From Scortum barcoo (lineage: Eukaryota; Chordata; Actinopteri; Centrarchiformes; Terapontidae): a stretch of 64,000 nucleotides of DNA. The stretch lies in NCBI GenBank assembly GCA_023238725.1, contig CM041534.1:24840303-24904302 (forward strand), written 5' to 3'. Under the pieces are notes generated by a model, which was not told where the DNA came from, made no database searches, and worked only from the letters and a program-made list of their open reading frames with translations. The position numbers were made by a program, and so were the translations under genes. Positions 12,315 to 22,700 of the stretch are shown here, in pieces; the first letter of the stretch is position 1, and every line of letters starts with the position of its first letter.

Positions 12315-15300
12315 TGTTATGGAGTGTGTGTTCAAAGGGTTTCTGTGGGACGGACAAGGCTGCAGGATGTACTGCTGGAGATATAAGTGATTTCAGGATT
12401 AAGAGTCACTGCAGAGAAGAAAGCAGAAGATTAAATTACATTAAAAAATAATAAACAAGAATCAGGTTACATCATAATATAATTTGTGAGGAAGTTTATG
12501 AAGTTGTTCAAAAGCAAGATGAAGCGAATCAGAGGAAGATCAAATATTCTAAGCAAAGCTAATAAAATGAGTGAATGAAGACATAAAACTAAAACACAGG
12601 AAATTGATTCCCATAAAGACCTAAAACTTTAAAATGTAAACACAACAACTGAATGCAATTAAAACACAAATGATTATAATTAGTGGATGATTAACTGCAT
12701 CTTGCAACAGTTTAATTGATTGATTATTTTGATCTGAATATAAAGGCTAATAATATTGGTGTCTACTGGAAATGGCAATGAAACAAATCAAACAACATAC
12801 TGATGATGATTCAGCTATTTTAACAGTCTCATTAGTACTGCAGCCAAAGATATTAAGTTTTACCTGAGGGTGGTGCTAGAAGGAAGGTTATGGGCTGTTT
12901 AGGGTTAGGGTACCCTACCCTACCCTGTTTCATAAAGATGTCTTTCTCTTTTTATTCCCCAGTTTACTTGGCCGCTCATGGTCGCTATGCTCAGAAGCTG
13001 ATGACCGACTTGTTCTCCAACTACACCAATGCTCTGCGGCCGGTGGAGGACACCGACCACATCATCAACGTCACACTTCAGATCACTCTTTCCCAGATCA
13101 TTGACATGGTAATCATACCCAGGTTCGCTGCTCCAGATGTTCATGTCGTGCGTGTTCATGCTCGTGCTGATGTGAACGTGTCCTCACCAGGATGAGCGCA
13201 ACCAGATCCTGACCACCTACCTGTGGATTCGCCAGGTGTGGATGGACGCCTACCTGACCTGGAAGAAGGAGGACTATGACGGCCTCGACACCATCCGCAT
13301 ACCCAGCAGCTACGTATGGAGGCCTGACATTGTCCTATATAACAGGTGGGTATGATTTTCTGACATTGATAGACAATCAGACTATGTGGCAGGGTAAATG
13401 TCTTATAGATGTATATACATAATCCCACCTTCCCAACTCTGACTCCCTGTTATTCCTCTGCTTTCACATGACTTGCTCCTCTTTCTCCATCACAGTGCAG
13501 ATGATGAGTTTTCCAGCTCCATGGAAACCAATGTGGTTCTCCGTAATGATGGACAGGTCATGTGGGACCAGCCAGCCATAACCAAAAGCTCCTGCTCGGT
13601 GGATGTTGCCTTCTTCCCCTTTGATGTGCAGGAGTGTCATCTAACCTTTGGCTCCTGGACTCATAACGGCAACCAGATGGACTTGTCCAACGCCTTGGAC
13701 AGTGCAGACCTGGCAGACTTTGTCCCCAATGTGGAGTGGGAGGTGAGGGGTAACCTTGTTCATGCGTTCAGTGGAAGGTCTCCTTCTTTAATCTGATTCT
13801 TTGACTAAATCAAATCCTTTTTCTAACCAGGTTCTGGGCATGCCAGCTAAGAAGAATGTCATCCTGTATGGTTGCTGTTCAGATCCATACCCGGACATCA
13901 CCTTCACCCTCCACCTGAAGAGACGTGCCTCATTCTACATCTTCAACCTCCTCATTCCATGCATGATGATCTCCTTTTTGGCTCCTCTGGGCTTCTACCT
14001 GCCAGCTGACTCGGGTGAAAAAGTTTCTCTGGGTGTCACAGTGCTGCTGGCCCTCACTGTGTTTCAGTTGCTGGTGGCTGAGAGCATGCCACCCTCCGAG
14101 AGTGTGCCATTGATAGGTAAGAAAAAAAAAATTCAACAGTTTGTAAGTCAAGCAGATGATGGTCATGGTGGTTGTTATATATCTGGGTGAACTACAAAGT
14201 TCATCAGTATTGGAAGGCCTTCACTTCAGAGACTTTGTTCTTGTTCACAACTATTGTCAGATTCCTGAGTATAATTTAGCTTAGTCAACTGTTAGCTGAA
14301 AAAACTAAATTATCATGGGACTAGTTGCAAAAGATATATTACTGTGACACAGCTACACTTGATTCATGGCAAACAGGAAAAAGTGACTGATGGGGGCAGA
14401 TATTTTTCTAAACCAGTCAACAGATGCAGACAACAGGCAGAGTTACCAAGGATCTGATTTCAAGCCGCCAGTAAGCTAAAACAGTAGTTACTAGTGCATG
14501 TCATTACATCACAGGAACACAATGTTTGTAACTGCATCTATTTGAGTCAAACTGGTACAACTGCTGTTTACTCAGCAGGTTCTGAATCTAATGTTAGTAT
14601 TAGAGCCATAGTGGAAAATGTTATTCTGAAACAGAGAAAGTCAAAGTCCACTTGATGTTATGAATAAAACATATTCACAGTTTCCTTAATTTCTTCTACT
14701 TTGGAACCTTTGGAACCCTTTGGCTTACCCTTTATTGACGGTAGGATTGTTCTGGGCTTGTAGAACCAAACACAGATTAAACTCTTTGATTGACCTATCT
14801 TGCAGTTGTATCTGCTTTGGGTTGTTAGAGATTACAATGGCAAAAAATAGAGAAAGAAGTCCAATCTCCAGTAACCCCAACATGCACATACACACCCCGT
14901 CCCAGTCTGAAGTCTTCTTGTGCCAAAGGTTTGTCACTATAATTATACCCAAAGAGGAAATGCCTGAGAGCTACAGTAAACCAAGCAAGACTGGAAACAC
15001 AATGAAGTTCTGACATAATGATTCACAAATGCAAGTGAACATTTGTTCGAGCAACAGAAAAGGTGCAGTCAAGATGAATATTTGTTTTCTCTGAAGAAAA
15101 AACAATTTGAACTTATCAAGGCCTTCTCATCAACACAGCAGAGTCTCTGTCAAACATTGGTGAGTACAGCTGGAAATAGTTTCCATAGCTCAGCAAGTAG
15201 CATTAACATGTATTCTCTTTGTGCTCATTTAATGGTTGACACTGTTCAAATGTAATTCAACTTTCATTTTGGTTCAGAATAACTACATATTTTGAAATAT

Positions 15301-18300
15301 CTTTCTGCATTTTACAGTACTTTATTAGTTTGATATTTTTCAACAAATAAACCCAAATTTGCTTTTTTACTTTTCTCAGTGTGCTGATATGGCTGCTGCC
15401 AGCTGTCTGCTGACTGAAGATCAGTTTCTGTGCTCCATCTGTCTGGATGTGTTCATTGATCCAGTTGCTCTTCCATGTGGACACAACTTCTGCGAAAACT
15501 GCATTACAAATCAGCGGGATATAAATGGTTCTTGTCAGTGTCCTCTGTGTAAAGATGTTTTCTATACAAGGCCGGAGCTGCGAGTCAATGCTATTAATTA
15601 ATGCTTAATATCTCAGTTGGCTTCTCAGTTCAGACAGTCGGCTCAACAGGAAGCCAGCAACAAAAACTCAAAGCTCAAATTTGCCACATCAGAAGAAATC
15701 TCCTGTGACATCTGCATTGAAACTAAACTGAAGGCTCTGAAGTCCTACCTGGTTTGTCTGGCCTCCTACTGTGAGACTCACCTGGAGCCTCATTTCACAG
15801 TCACAGGTCTGACAAAACATCAGCTAATCAATCCTGTGGAAAATCTGCAAGGTCGGATGTGTGTGAAGCACAACAAACCCCTGAAGCTGTTCTGCAAGAC
15901 TGACCAGATGTGTGTCTGCATGTTCTGCATGGTTTTAGACCACAAGACACATGATGTTGTTACTCTGAAAGAAGAATATGAAGAAAAGAAGGCCGAGCTG
16001 GGGAAGACAGAGGGTGAAATTCAGCAGATCCATTTGTTGGTCTCCAAAAGAGACGACTGAAGATTCAGAAGATCAAACAGTCAGTGGAGCTCAGTAAGGA
16101 AGATAAAGACAGGGAGAAAACAGATGGTGTTCAGGTCCTCACTGCTCTGAAGGAATCAGTTGAGAGAGCCATAGCTGATCTCACTGAGACAATGGAAGAG
16201 AAGCTGAGACCATCTGAGAAACAGGCTGAAGGTTTCATTAAAGAGCTGGAACAGGAAATCTCTGAGCTGCTTAAGAGAAGTGCTGAGTTGGAGCAGCTTT
16301 CATGGTCTGAAGATAACCTCCACCTTCTGCAAAGCTTTCAGTCTGTAAATGCTGTTTCACCTGCCAAGGACTGGACAGACATCAGTGTCCATCTACAGAC
16401 ATACGAAGGGACTGTGGCGAGAGCTGTAGCTCAGCTGGAGGAGACTCTCAGGAAAGAGATGAAGAAGGTCTTTGAGACAGAGCTGAAGAGAGTCCAGCAG
16501 TATGCCGTGGATGTGATTCTTGATCCTGAAACAGCAAATCCCTGGCTTATTGTGTCTGAGGATGGAAAACAAGTCAACTGTGGCGATGTGTAATAAGAAT
16601 CTTCTGGACAATCCAAAGAGATTTTCTTATTATGTGAGTGTCTTGGAAAAGCAGAGTTTCACTTCAGGGAGATTTTACTACGAGGTTCAGGTTAAAGGAA
16701 AGACTAAGTGGGATTTAGGAGTGGCCAGAGAGTCGGTCCATAGGAAGGAACAGATCACATTGAATCCTCAAAAAGGTTACTGGACGATATCTTTGAGGAA
16801 TGAAAATGAGTACAAAGCTCTTGCTGACCCTCGAGTCAGTCTCTGTCTGAAGTCACAGCCTGAGAAGGTTGGGGTGTCCTTCTACGATGTTGATACTGCA
16901 GCTCTGATCTACTCCTTCACCAACTGTTCCTTTAACGAGAAAGTCTACCCCTTCTTCAATCCCTGTAATAATGATGGTGGTAAAAACTCTGCCCCACTGA
17001 TCATCTGTCCCCTCCATAACATCAATTTTAGTGCGAATATACTCACGAAGATGAAATAGTCTGTAATCGACAGAATTATATGATAACACAAGAACTTGTA
17101 ACTGATCAGGGCATACATCGCAGCTTTCCATCTAAGGTGGTATTTGTGTTTTTCTCTTCTGACTGAGGTGGGGTCCATTGTGATTTAATCAGTTGCTAGA
17201 GTTGGGGTGACATTCAACGAGAGGCACATCTGGACTTTAAGCAAGGACTGTGAATGTACACACACCTCCAACTCTCTCGCCCTGTTTCTTCTTTGTTTTT
17301 TATCTTTTTGGTGGACTGGTCAGCCGCAGTTAGTGGCAGATATCTTTATTCATCAGTTGGAAATGTGCATAGAAACAGGTGGATTGAAATGTACCTGTCA
17401 GGTACAACAAGTGACCATTTAATTTTCTACAAAAAGAGTCAAAGTTATTCAGTGTCATAGATGTACACATAATGCACACTATATATCATATACGACATTG
17501 TTCAGATGTTGATAAATTTGTCTTTGTCTTGATATTTTTCTCTGACTTATCCTGTTTCTAGTTACTGCTGCAATATGTTAATTTGATCATGCTCATTAAT
17601 CTTATGGAATGCAGTGCAATCTGGTCTAATTCTGAGTCTGAGACCGTCTTCAATAATGTAAAAACATCTAAAAGTGATATAAATAAATATATATAAATAA
17701 ATATAAATATAAATAATTAGAAATAAGTAAAAGTATGTTATATGATATATTCACACATCTGTTATACTGTTACAGTTACTTGTTCTGTAGAAGAAGAAAT
17801 GAGATAAAATAAATAGGAATAAATTAAATGCATCTTGTACCATTTTTCTCACTATAGTCATCATCAATCCTCACAAGTCCACATATGAAGGAGTTTTTAT
17901 TAAACTCAGATTTAGGGTGAGTTCAGGAAGATGTTCAGTAGATTAATGTGAAAAAAGCCAACGTGAGTCAGTCTGTACAAACACCATGCACAGTGAAGGT
18001 CAAACATCCAAATGAAGGTAATCCATTTTTGAGAGAGACTGTATATAGACTTCATCCTTTTTAAGTTGGCCGGTCCACATTGATCATCATCAATAATGTC
18101 ACCTTCTTCATCTGAAATATTTACAACACAAAATGAGATACAAACATCAAACCAGGGATACATCATAATAAATCATTGGTGAGAGACAGTCTGAAGGGTA
18201 AAACCTGTTGAATCTCTGCATCTTCTTCTTCCCCTTCAGATTAAGAGCCTCAGATAAGATGAGATCAGTGGAAGAATGGAATGAATGAATATGAAATGAA

Positions 18301-19768
18301 TGCTGAACATGCTGAGATAAAGTTTATTTTAATAAAGGAGCAGAAAGCTGCCGAGCAAGCAGATCTGAAGTTCTTCTTGTTTGTAACAAATGAACTGAGC
18401 AGACAGTAAAGATTTTGTGTACAGTTTTAGATCCGGCAGTAAACACCATGTTTATCTTTTCTGGCTAACAGGAAGCCTGCAGGTCGATCAGGCCTGCCAG
18501 CAGATATTTAAAATAAAACATTCACAGCTCAGAAATCAATGATCTCTCAGACATCAGAGCAGTACTTCATTTCTCTGTGTTGAACTTGCTGCTGAAATAT
18601 AAAGTAGATTTTGTGGAGGTTGTGAGACTGGATTTTCAACATGGGAAGTTTAGTACACGATTTCTATGTTTGGCATTCAAGTATTTTGAGGTGTGAGAGT
18701 ACAGTTGCTAGGCACCTGACAAACAAAATGAACTCTAAAAGTGATTCAGGTATGACTTTTATAGCTTAACTAATGAACTCTGAGCTTACTTAAGAAGGAT
18801 AAACACAACATAAACTAACATTGTCCTTGAAAGTTTGCATTGGCTTTCACAATTATAATTACAGAATGCTGCTGTTGCACTTTTCCACCCAGATTTATTC
18901 TGCCAACCTTCTCCAACCACTTCTGGGTGGCAGAGAAGCAAAGCTGATGTTTGTTTTTAAGAAAGATTTCACTGCACATGGATTTTGAACTTCAAATGAT
19001 CTTCAATTTCCTTTTTCCACAGGAAAGTACTACATTGCTACCATGACGATGGTCACCGCATCAACAGCGCTCACCATCTTCATCATGAACATCCACCACT
19101 GCGGCCCCGAAGCTCGTCCCGTCCCGCAGTGGGCCGAACGCTTCATCCTCAACTACCTTGCCCGCATCTGCTTTGTCTACGAGGTCGGTGAGAACTGCCT
19201 CAATGGGACTTCATCTGGGAAACAGCCTCTTTCTCAGGAGGAGTCTGAAGCCCCATCAGCCAACGACCACAATGCCAAAGGAACAAACTGGGACGTGAAC
19301 GGGCAGGCGTGGGGGGGGATGGTGGAGGAGGATGGAGCCGGGAACTCTCTGAAGCCGGGACGAGATCTGAACAACCAGACAGACTGGAAAGAGGATCTGT
19401 TTGTGACCATCGACCACTCGGAGAAAGGAGCTGCTGGAGGACATAAAGTGGAGGGAGAGGAGTCAAACAGCGCCGCAGGGGGAGGAGGCGAGCATGTCGA
19501 AGAAAAGAAAGGTGTAGGAGGTGAAGGGGGAGGCGGAGTCGGGGGGAACAGGAGGGAGATCTTGGTGAAAACCCAGTGTGTTTGTCAGCACCAGGGACTG
19601 CGCAGGAACGTTGAGTACATTGCCAACTCGTACCAGGACCAGCGAGCCGCTCAGCTGCGCATCGGAGAGTGGAGGAAGGTCGCCAAGGTCATGGATCGCT
19701 TCTTCATGTGGCTTTTCTTCATTATGGTCTTCCTCATGAGCATCCTCATCCTGGGAAAAGCCATCTGA
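4191..19768 (+). CDS. chrna10: Nicotinic acetylcholine receptor alpha9/alpha10-type subunit (six exons)
   Basis: Subunit of a pentameric acetylcholine-gated cation channel of the alpha9/alpha10 class, known in vertebrates from cholinergic input to hair cells. Exons: 4191-4248, 12963-13108, 13191-13345, 13496-13742, 13831-14116, 19023-19768. All junctions are GT/AG and the phases join into 545 residues. Visible marks are a signal peptide (about 1-20), N-glycosylation sites NYT and NVT, the Cys-loop C153-C167 with 13 residues between, the alpha-defining pair C217-C218 in YGCCSDPYPD, M1 from about 237, M2 about 266-288 (KVSLGVTVLLALTVFQLL), M3 about 302-324 and M4 about 521-543. The M2 and AESMPPSESVPLIG stretch is closer to alpha10, while M3 and the post-M3 part resemble alpha9, so the exact paralogue (teleost chrna10a/b or chrna9) is uncertain. 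The M3-M4 loop is unusually long and glycine-rich. Length exceeds the roughly 450-480 residues of mammalian members. Confidence 0.93.
5705..5736 (+). repeat. (TG)16 microsatellite
   Basis: Sixteen uninterrupted TG units in receptor intron 1. Likely polymorphic in length. Confidence 0.97.
6575..6770 (+). mobile_element. LINE 3' tail with TTGAATCC repeats
   Basis: T-rich region followed by gcaccgggaccagggtagct, a conserved-looking segment, then gacaataaacaatccttg and a short tandem run of CCTTGAAT units. This is how teleost non-LTR retrotransposons commonly end: AATAAA-like signal, then a microsatellite tail in place of poly(A). No coding part is left, so it is a strongly 5'-truncated copy. 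The family is uncertain (CR1/Rex1-like is my best guess). Confidence 0.6.
7471..7496 (+). repeat. (TG)13 microsatellite
   Basis: TG dinucleotide run in receptor intron 1. It creates the repetitive cysteine/valine frames seen in translation and is not coding. Confidence 0.95.
8164..8998 (-). mobile_element. L2 LINE 3' fragment, reverse orientation
   Basis: Closely matches, in reverse complement, the 3' region of the near full-length L2 at 37657-42709 (window part about 41790-42535). It includes the last codons of ORF2 (8935-8998), the gcatcatgggagcccccggc block and the 3' untranslated part with the ccgaccttctctccac region. A segment at about 8630-8800 is absent from the 38-42 kb copy but partly shared with the copy near 63.8 kb, so at least two 3' sub-variants exist. 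The copy is 5'-truncated within ORF2. It lies in receptor intron 1 against the gene direction. Confidence 0.85.
12277..12312 (+). repeat. (TG)18 microsatellite
   Basis: TG run near the 3' end of receptor intron 1, about 650 bases before exon 2. Confidence 0.95.
12899..12927. repeat. Short telomere-like motif with inverted half
   Basis: Two TTAGGG units run directly into ACCCT units (ttagggttagggtaccctac), making a small near-palindrome 36 bases before exon 2. It lies between the likely branch region and the acceptor of intron 1. Confidence 0.7.
12963..13108 (+). CDS. chrna10: Receptor exon 2
   Basis: 146 bases after acceptor ccccag, ending at GACATG|GTAATC in phase 0. Encodes the N-terminal helix and first strands: AAHGRYAQKLMTDLFSNYT through NVTLQITLSQIIDM. 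This segment is one of the most conserved N-terminal parts in alpha9/alpha10 proteins. It carries both N-glycosylation sequons. Confidence 0.95.
13191..13345 (+). CDS. chrna10: Receptor exon 3
   Basis: 155 bases from CACCAG|GATGAG to AACAG|GTGGGT, entering in phase 0 and leaving in phase 2. Encodes DERNQILTTYLWIRQVW with the conserved loop-D tryptophan region, then YDGLDTIRIPSSYVWRPDIV and LYN. The family motif WRPDIVLYN is complete. Confidence 0.95.
13496..13742 (+). CDS. chrna10: Receptor exon 4 (Cys-loop)
   Basis: 247 bases from CACAG|TGCAG to TGGGAG|GTGAGG. Encodes SADDEFSSSMETNVVLRNDG, then the loop region with PAITKSSC, the Cys-loop C153-C167 containing FFPFD, LTFGSWTHNGNQ and NVEWE. 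It ends in phase 0. In mammalian alpha9/alpha10 genes, as I recall them, this and the next exon form one block, so the following 88-base intron may be additional. Confidence 0.96.
13831..14116 (+). CDS. chrna10: Receptor exon 5 (loop C, M1, M2)
   Basis: 286 bases from TAACCAG|GTTCTG to TTGATAG|GTAAGA, phase 0 in and phase 1 out. Encodes VLGMPAKKNV, the vicinal cysteine pair C217-C218, M1 (FYIFNLLIPCMMISFLAP), the GEK intermediate ring and the pore-lining M2, ending in SESVPLI. The double cysteine marks it as an alpha (ligand-binding) subunit. Confidence 0.97.
15160..15379 (+). other. Probable intron in the 5' untranslated region of the TRIM pseudogene
   Basis: A good donor (acattg|gtgagt at 15160) and a good acceptor (cttttctcag ending 15379) bracket 220 bases, and the TRIM ATG follows nine bases after the acceptor. 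This suggests a non-coding leader exon ending at 15159. If right, the copy arose by DNA duplication with its leader intron, not by retrotransposition of a spliced transcript. Confidence 0.5.
15389..17059 (+). pseudogene. TRIM-family E3 ligase pseudogene (bloodthirsty/TRIM39-like)
   Basis: Intact relatives are ubiquitin E3 ligases of a large teleost family with roles that include antiviral defence. Domains in order: C3HC4 RING at 15420-15560 (CSICLDVF, CGHNFCENC, CPLC), two B-box-like cysteine/histidine clusters at about 15690-15960, a coiled coil to about 16450, and PRY-SPRY to 17059 (SFTSGRFYYEVQVKGKTKWD, GYWTI, YPFF). Breaks: an in-frame TAA at 15599-15601 just after the RING, a frameshift near 16050 at the start of the coiled coil, and a one-base insertion near 16590 that enters two stops before PRY. 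A short in-frame gap in SPRY (KVGVSFYDVD) seems to have removed a strand found in relatives. The coding part has no introns. It lies on the same strand inside receptor intron 5. A truncated RING-only product of about 70 residues remains possible. Confidence 0.88.
17060..19022. other. Non-coding remainder of intron 5
   Basis: AT-rich DNA after the TRIM pseudogene, without a recognisable domain or full transposon. Open frames such as 17207-17422 and 17912-18166 have no support. Confidence 0.5.
19023..19768 (+). CDS. chrna10: Receptor exon 6 (M3, long cytoplasmic loop, M4, stop)
   Basis: 746 bases after acceptor ttccacag, entering in phase 1 as GKYYIATM. Encodes M3, the conserved post-M3 stretch HHCGPEARPVPQWAERF, a cytoplasmic loop of about 195 residues, and M4 (MDRFFMWLFFIMVFLMSILI) ending at GKAI and TGA at 19766-19768. 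The loop holds glycine-rich segments at about 19475-19555. A sequence near the end, WRKVAKVMDRFF, corresponds to the MA helix leading into M4. Confidence 0.97.
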
Positions 19769-22700
19769 TGAAGATCCAGCTTCGATAAAATAACATGAGA
19801 TTGTGAGGGAAGCAAGTTAGTACACAGATAAAATAATTTAATGTTCCCATAAGTCTAAAATCAGTCCTCATTTTGTCCAAAATAATCAGTTCAGGTAGGT
19901 GAACAGCGCAACAACAAACCTGTTTATACTTATATCTTTTCAAACAATCCTCCACCAGAATTTAAAATGTGGACGTATGATGGGTGACACAAAAGGATTT
20001 GCACAGACAGAGCCACAGATTACTGAACACGCTGTTAGTGTGGTTATAATGAACATGAAATGAAAACATATTAATTCATTCATTTAAATAAGTGAAATTC
20101 ATTTTTTTGTCTCAAGTCTTAAATTAATTAGTAAGAAAAGAGAGAAGTTTTATTATGCAGCTTGATGCACAGTTCCTTTTTTTTAAAAAAAAGATTAAAG
20201 ATCACAAACTCAAATGACTGCATGTGTTGTTCACTTGTTTGAAAGAATTACAAAGACAATGATTAAATATTTTAAAGAGATTCATACAACATTAAATGAT
20301 GCAACGGGCCTAATTTTACTCAGTCTTTACATGGACTGTTTGTGATGGTCAAAAATAAAAAATGTTTATATGATGAGATGACTGACCTGATTACTTTTGT
20401 GGCTGAACATTGAGGGAACTTCAGTGGTTTATTAAAAATGAAAACTTACAGTCGGGCAGGTTCAGGTGACTTTAAAACATAGACAGAACAGAACTGAGCA
20501 ACACTGCAACTTTAACGATGTGACACGAGAACAATGGAGATAAATTGTTAATGTCGTGAGTGACAGATGGGCTGCAGGTGAGGAGGTGGGAACAGGTGTG
20601 TGGAGGGGCGGGGCAGTCAGGTGATTGGAGGTCTGAGGGCATCTGGATGGAAAATTATTTAACTGTCACCGTCAACATTTTTTAAAATGTTTTGTTTGCC
20701 ACAATTATTATATGTGGCATTACTGAGTGTTCTTCAAAATGTACTTAAAAATGCATGCATGTTTTTTTAAATGTATCGATAACACTGAAATTAGTGATAG
20801 CTGAGACACAACAACAAATTTTTATATTTATCATTTTAATATTTTACAGTGACATGTAAAATATTTCTGTATTCTTAGCTCTGTTATTCAACTACAGAAG
20901 TTTGAACCACCTGAAGTTTGATAAATGACAAATGTCATAATTGACATCTATGAATTTTGTGTCAATCAACTAATTGTTACTCATACATGAATGGAATTAT
21001 TTCATTTAAAGTTTTAACAGAACATTCAGTCAAACAGGTAAATAATAAAAGGTGAGACAGAGAAGAAAATGAAATTAGGAATAAAGGAAAAGAGATCTTT
21101 GAGGAATGGGGGGATGATGGAAAGAGTGTGAGGGAAAGAGCCATCTGATTCTTGAAGTCAAAGGTGTTAACTGGAGCTGATTTTCAGTTTAAATACATTT
21201 TACACCAGAACTACAAAATCTGGCCCAGAATGATGATATTCGGTCCGGCGCGGGATCACTGTTGGTCCTGAAAGTGTGTCGACACACTGGGAATGTTCTG
21301 TTAAAACTGATCTTTCTTCTGATAAAATGATAAAACACCTTTTAAGTGTCTGTTTTAAGTCCACAGGAGCAGCAGATCATCGTCTGAGATTGTTGTTAAA
21401 TGATGATTCACAGTTTTAACGCTCACTTTATCAGTTCAGTGCTCCATGTCTGCACATAAAACACTGTTATGATGCTGAATGTGTGATGGGCCATGGTGAT
21501 TATCTCATGGCGTTATTACATTTATTCCCTGCAAGAAAATACCTTCAGGAGTACTATCGCCTGCTCAGAGTTATCATGTCTTTTCGTTTCTTTATTAAAT
21601 GATCGAATAGCATGAAATTTCATGCTGCCTTGTGGGAAGATTGAAATCACTTTGTTTGAGGCAGTTTATCTGCTTTTACAAGACTTTTTACAAGACATAC
21701 ACAAACGTACATATCCTCATCGCAATTATTCAATAACCACAATTTAAAGGATTCTAATAAAAAATGTTTAACTAAAGCAAAAAAAGTTAAATAAAAAGGT
21801 TTAATCACCTGAATCCACATTTTGCAGTGTTTGTAGTCTTCACAATGTAAAAACAAGAAATGCCCATTTTATCACTGTAACTTCTCCTTAGATATCCTGT
21901 TTGTGTGGAGTTGAACACACTGTTAATGCCATGAAATACATTAAAGGTTTCTTATTAAAACAACCTTTTTTACTGAGGTTTGTGCTGCTTTCTCAATACT
22001 TCATGTGATTATTATTATTATTATTAGTAGCAGTAGTAGCAGTAGGGAACTATCATTATTATTATCTTTTCCTCTTGTGCCTATTTGTAGAAATATTAGA
22101 AATACTAATATTATGTGAGATTTGCACTGCAGGTTCGATAGCAAAAGAAATCTGAAATAAGAGGTACTAATGGCTCATAATATATATCACAGCAAGTGGA
22201 CAGAGAGCTATTTCCAGTAGATAAAAGTGCACAGTGAAAGGGTTTTAAAATGATTGAGAAAGGCAGAGAGATCGCAGTGTGGAGAAGAATATTGCTGTCA
22301 GACTGTAGCTGTAATCTGGTCTGTCTGCAGCAGAGGACGCTGCTGCTGCTGCAGGGAGGAGAAGGAATAACGGAGGAGGACACCTCTGCAGCAGTGGCTT
22401 AATGCTGTCTGAAAAACAGTGTTTGTTGAGATTAGTGATAGATGAGATGAGTTTACTCTGCTGTGAGAGCACAGAACACAGCAAAATGCTCACTGCAGTC
22501 TTTGCAGAGAGAAAGAAGCCATTATTACATGAGAGAAGTGTGAGGGAGAAGGAAGGGGTTGGGTTGACAACAAATGCAGAAAGGAAGAAAATTACAGATT
22601 ACAACTGGTCAGAAGGACATTTCCACTACAAGAACTGAAGGGCAGCTTTCATGAATATTTTAGCCATAATCACTAATAACACCAAAAATCAGCCTGACAG

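Larger units (their letters stand above)
4249..12962 (+). other. Intron 1 of the receptor gene
   Basis: Intron of 8.7 kb with donor gtgaga and acceptor tattccccag. It holds several (TG)n/(CA)n tracts, a LINE tail at 6575-6770 and a reverse-oriented L2 tail at 8164-8998, each listed separately. I saw no credible coding exon in the remaining parts (4249-5700, 9001-12276 and so on). The small open frames there are unsupported. Confidence 0.75.
14117..19022 (+). other. Intron 5 of the receptor gene, host of a TRIM pseudogene
   Basis: 4.9-kb intron with donor gtaaga and acceptor tttttccacag. A same-strand TRIM pseudogene occupies its centre (about 15050-17059). The flanks, 14117-15050 and 17060-19022, show no other gene. 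An AT-rich block with aaataaatat units lies at 17680-17730. Confidence 0.85.

Noticed and set aside
19200..19466. Minus-strand open frame in receptor exon 6
   Set aside because: Shadow of the well-supported coding exon on the + strand.
22402..22638. 78-residue open frame in the intergenic region
   Set aside because: No recognised domain, and competing frames on both strands.
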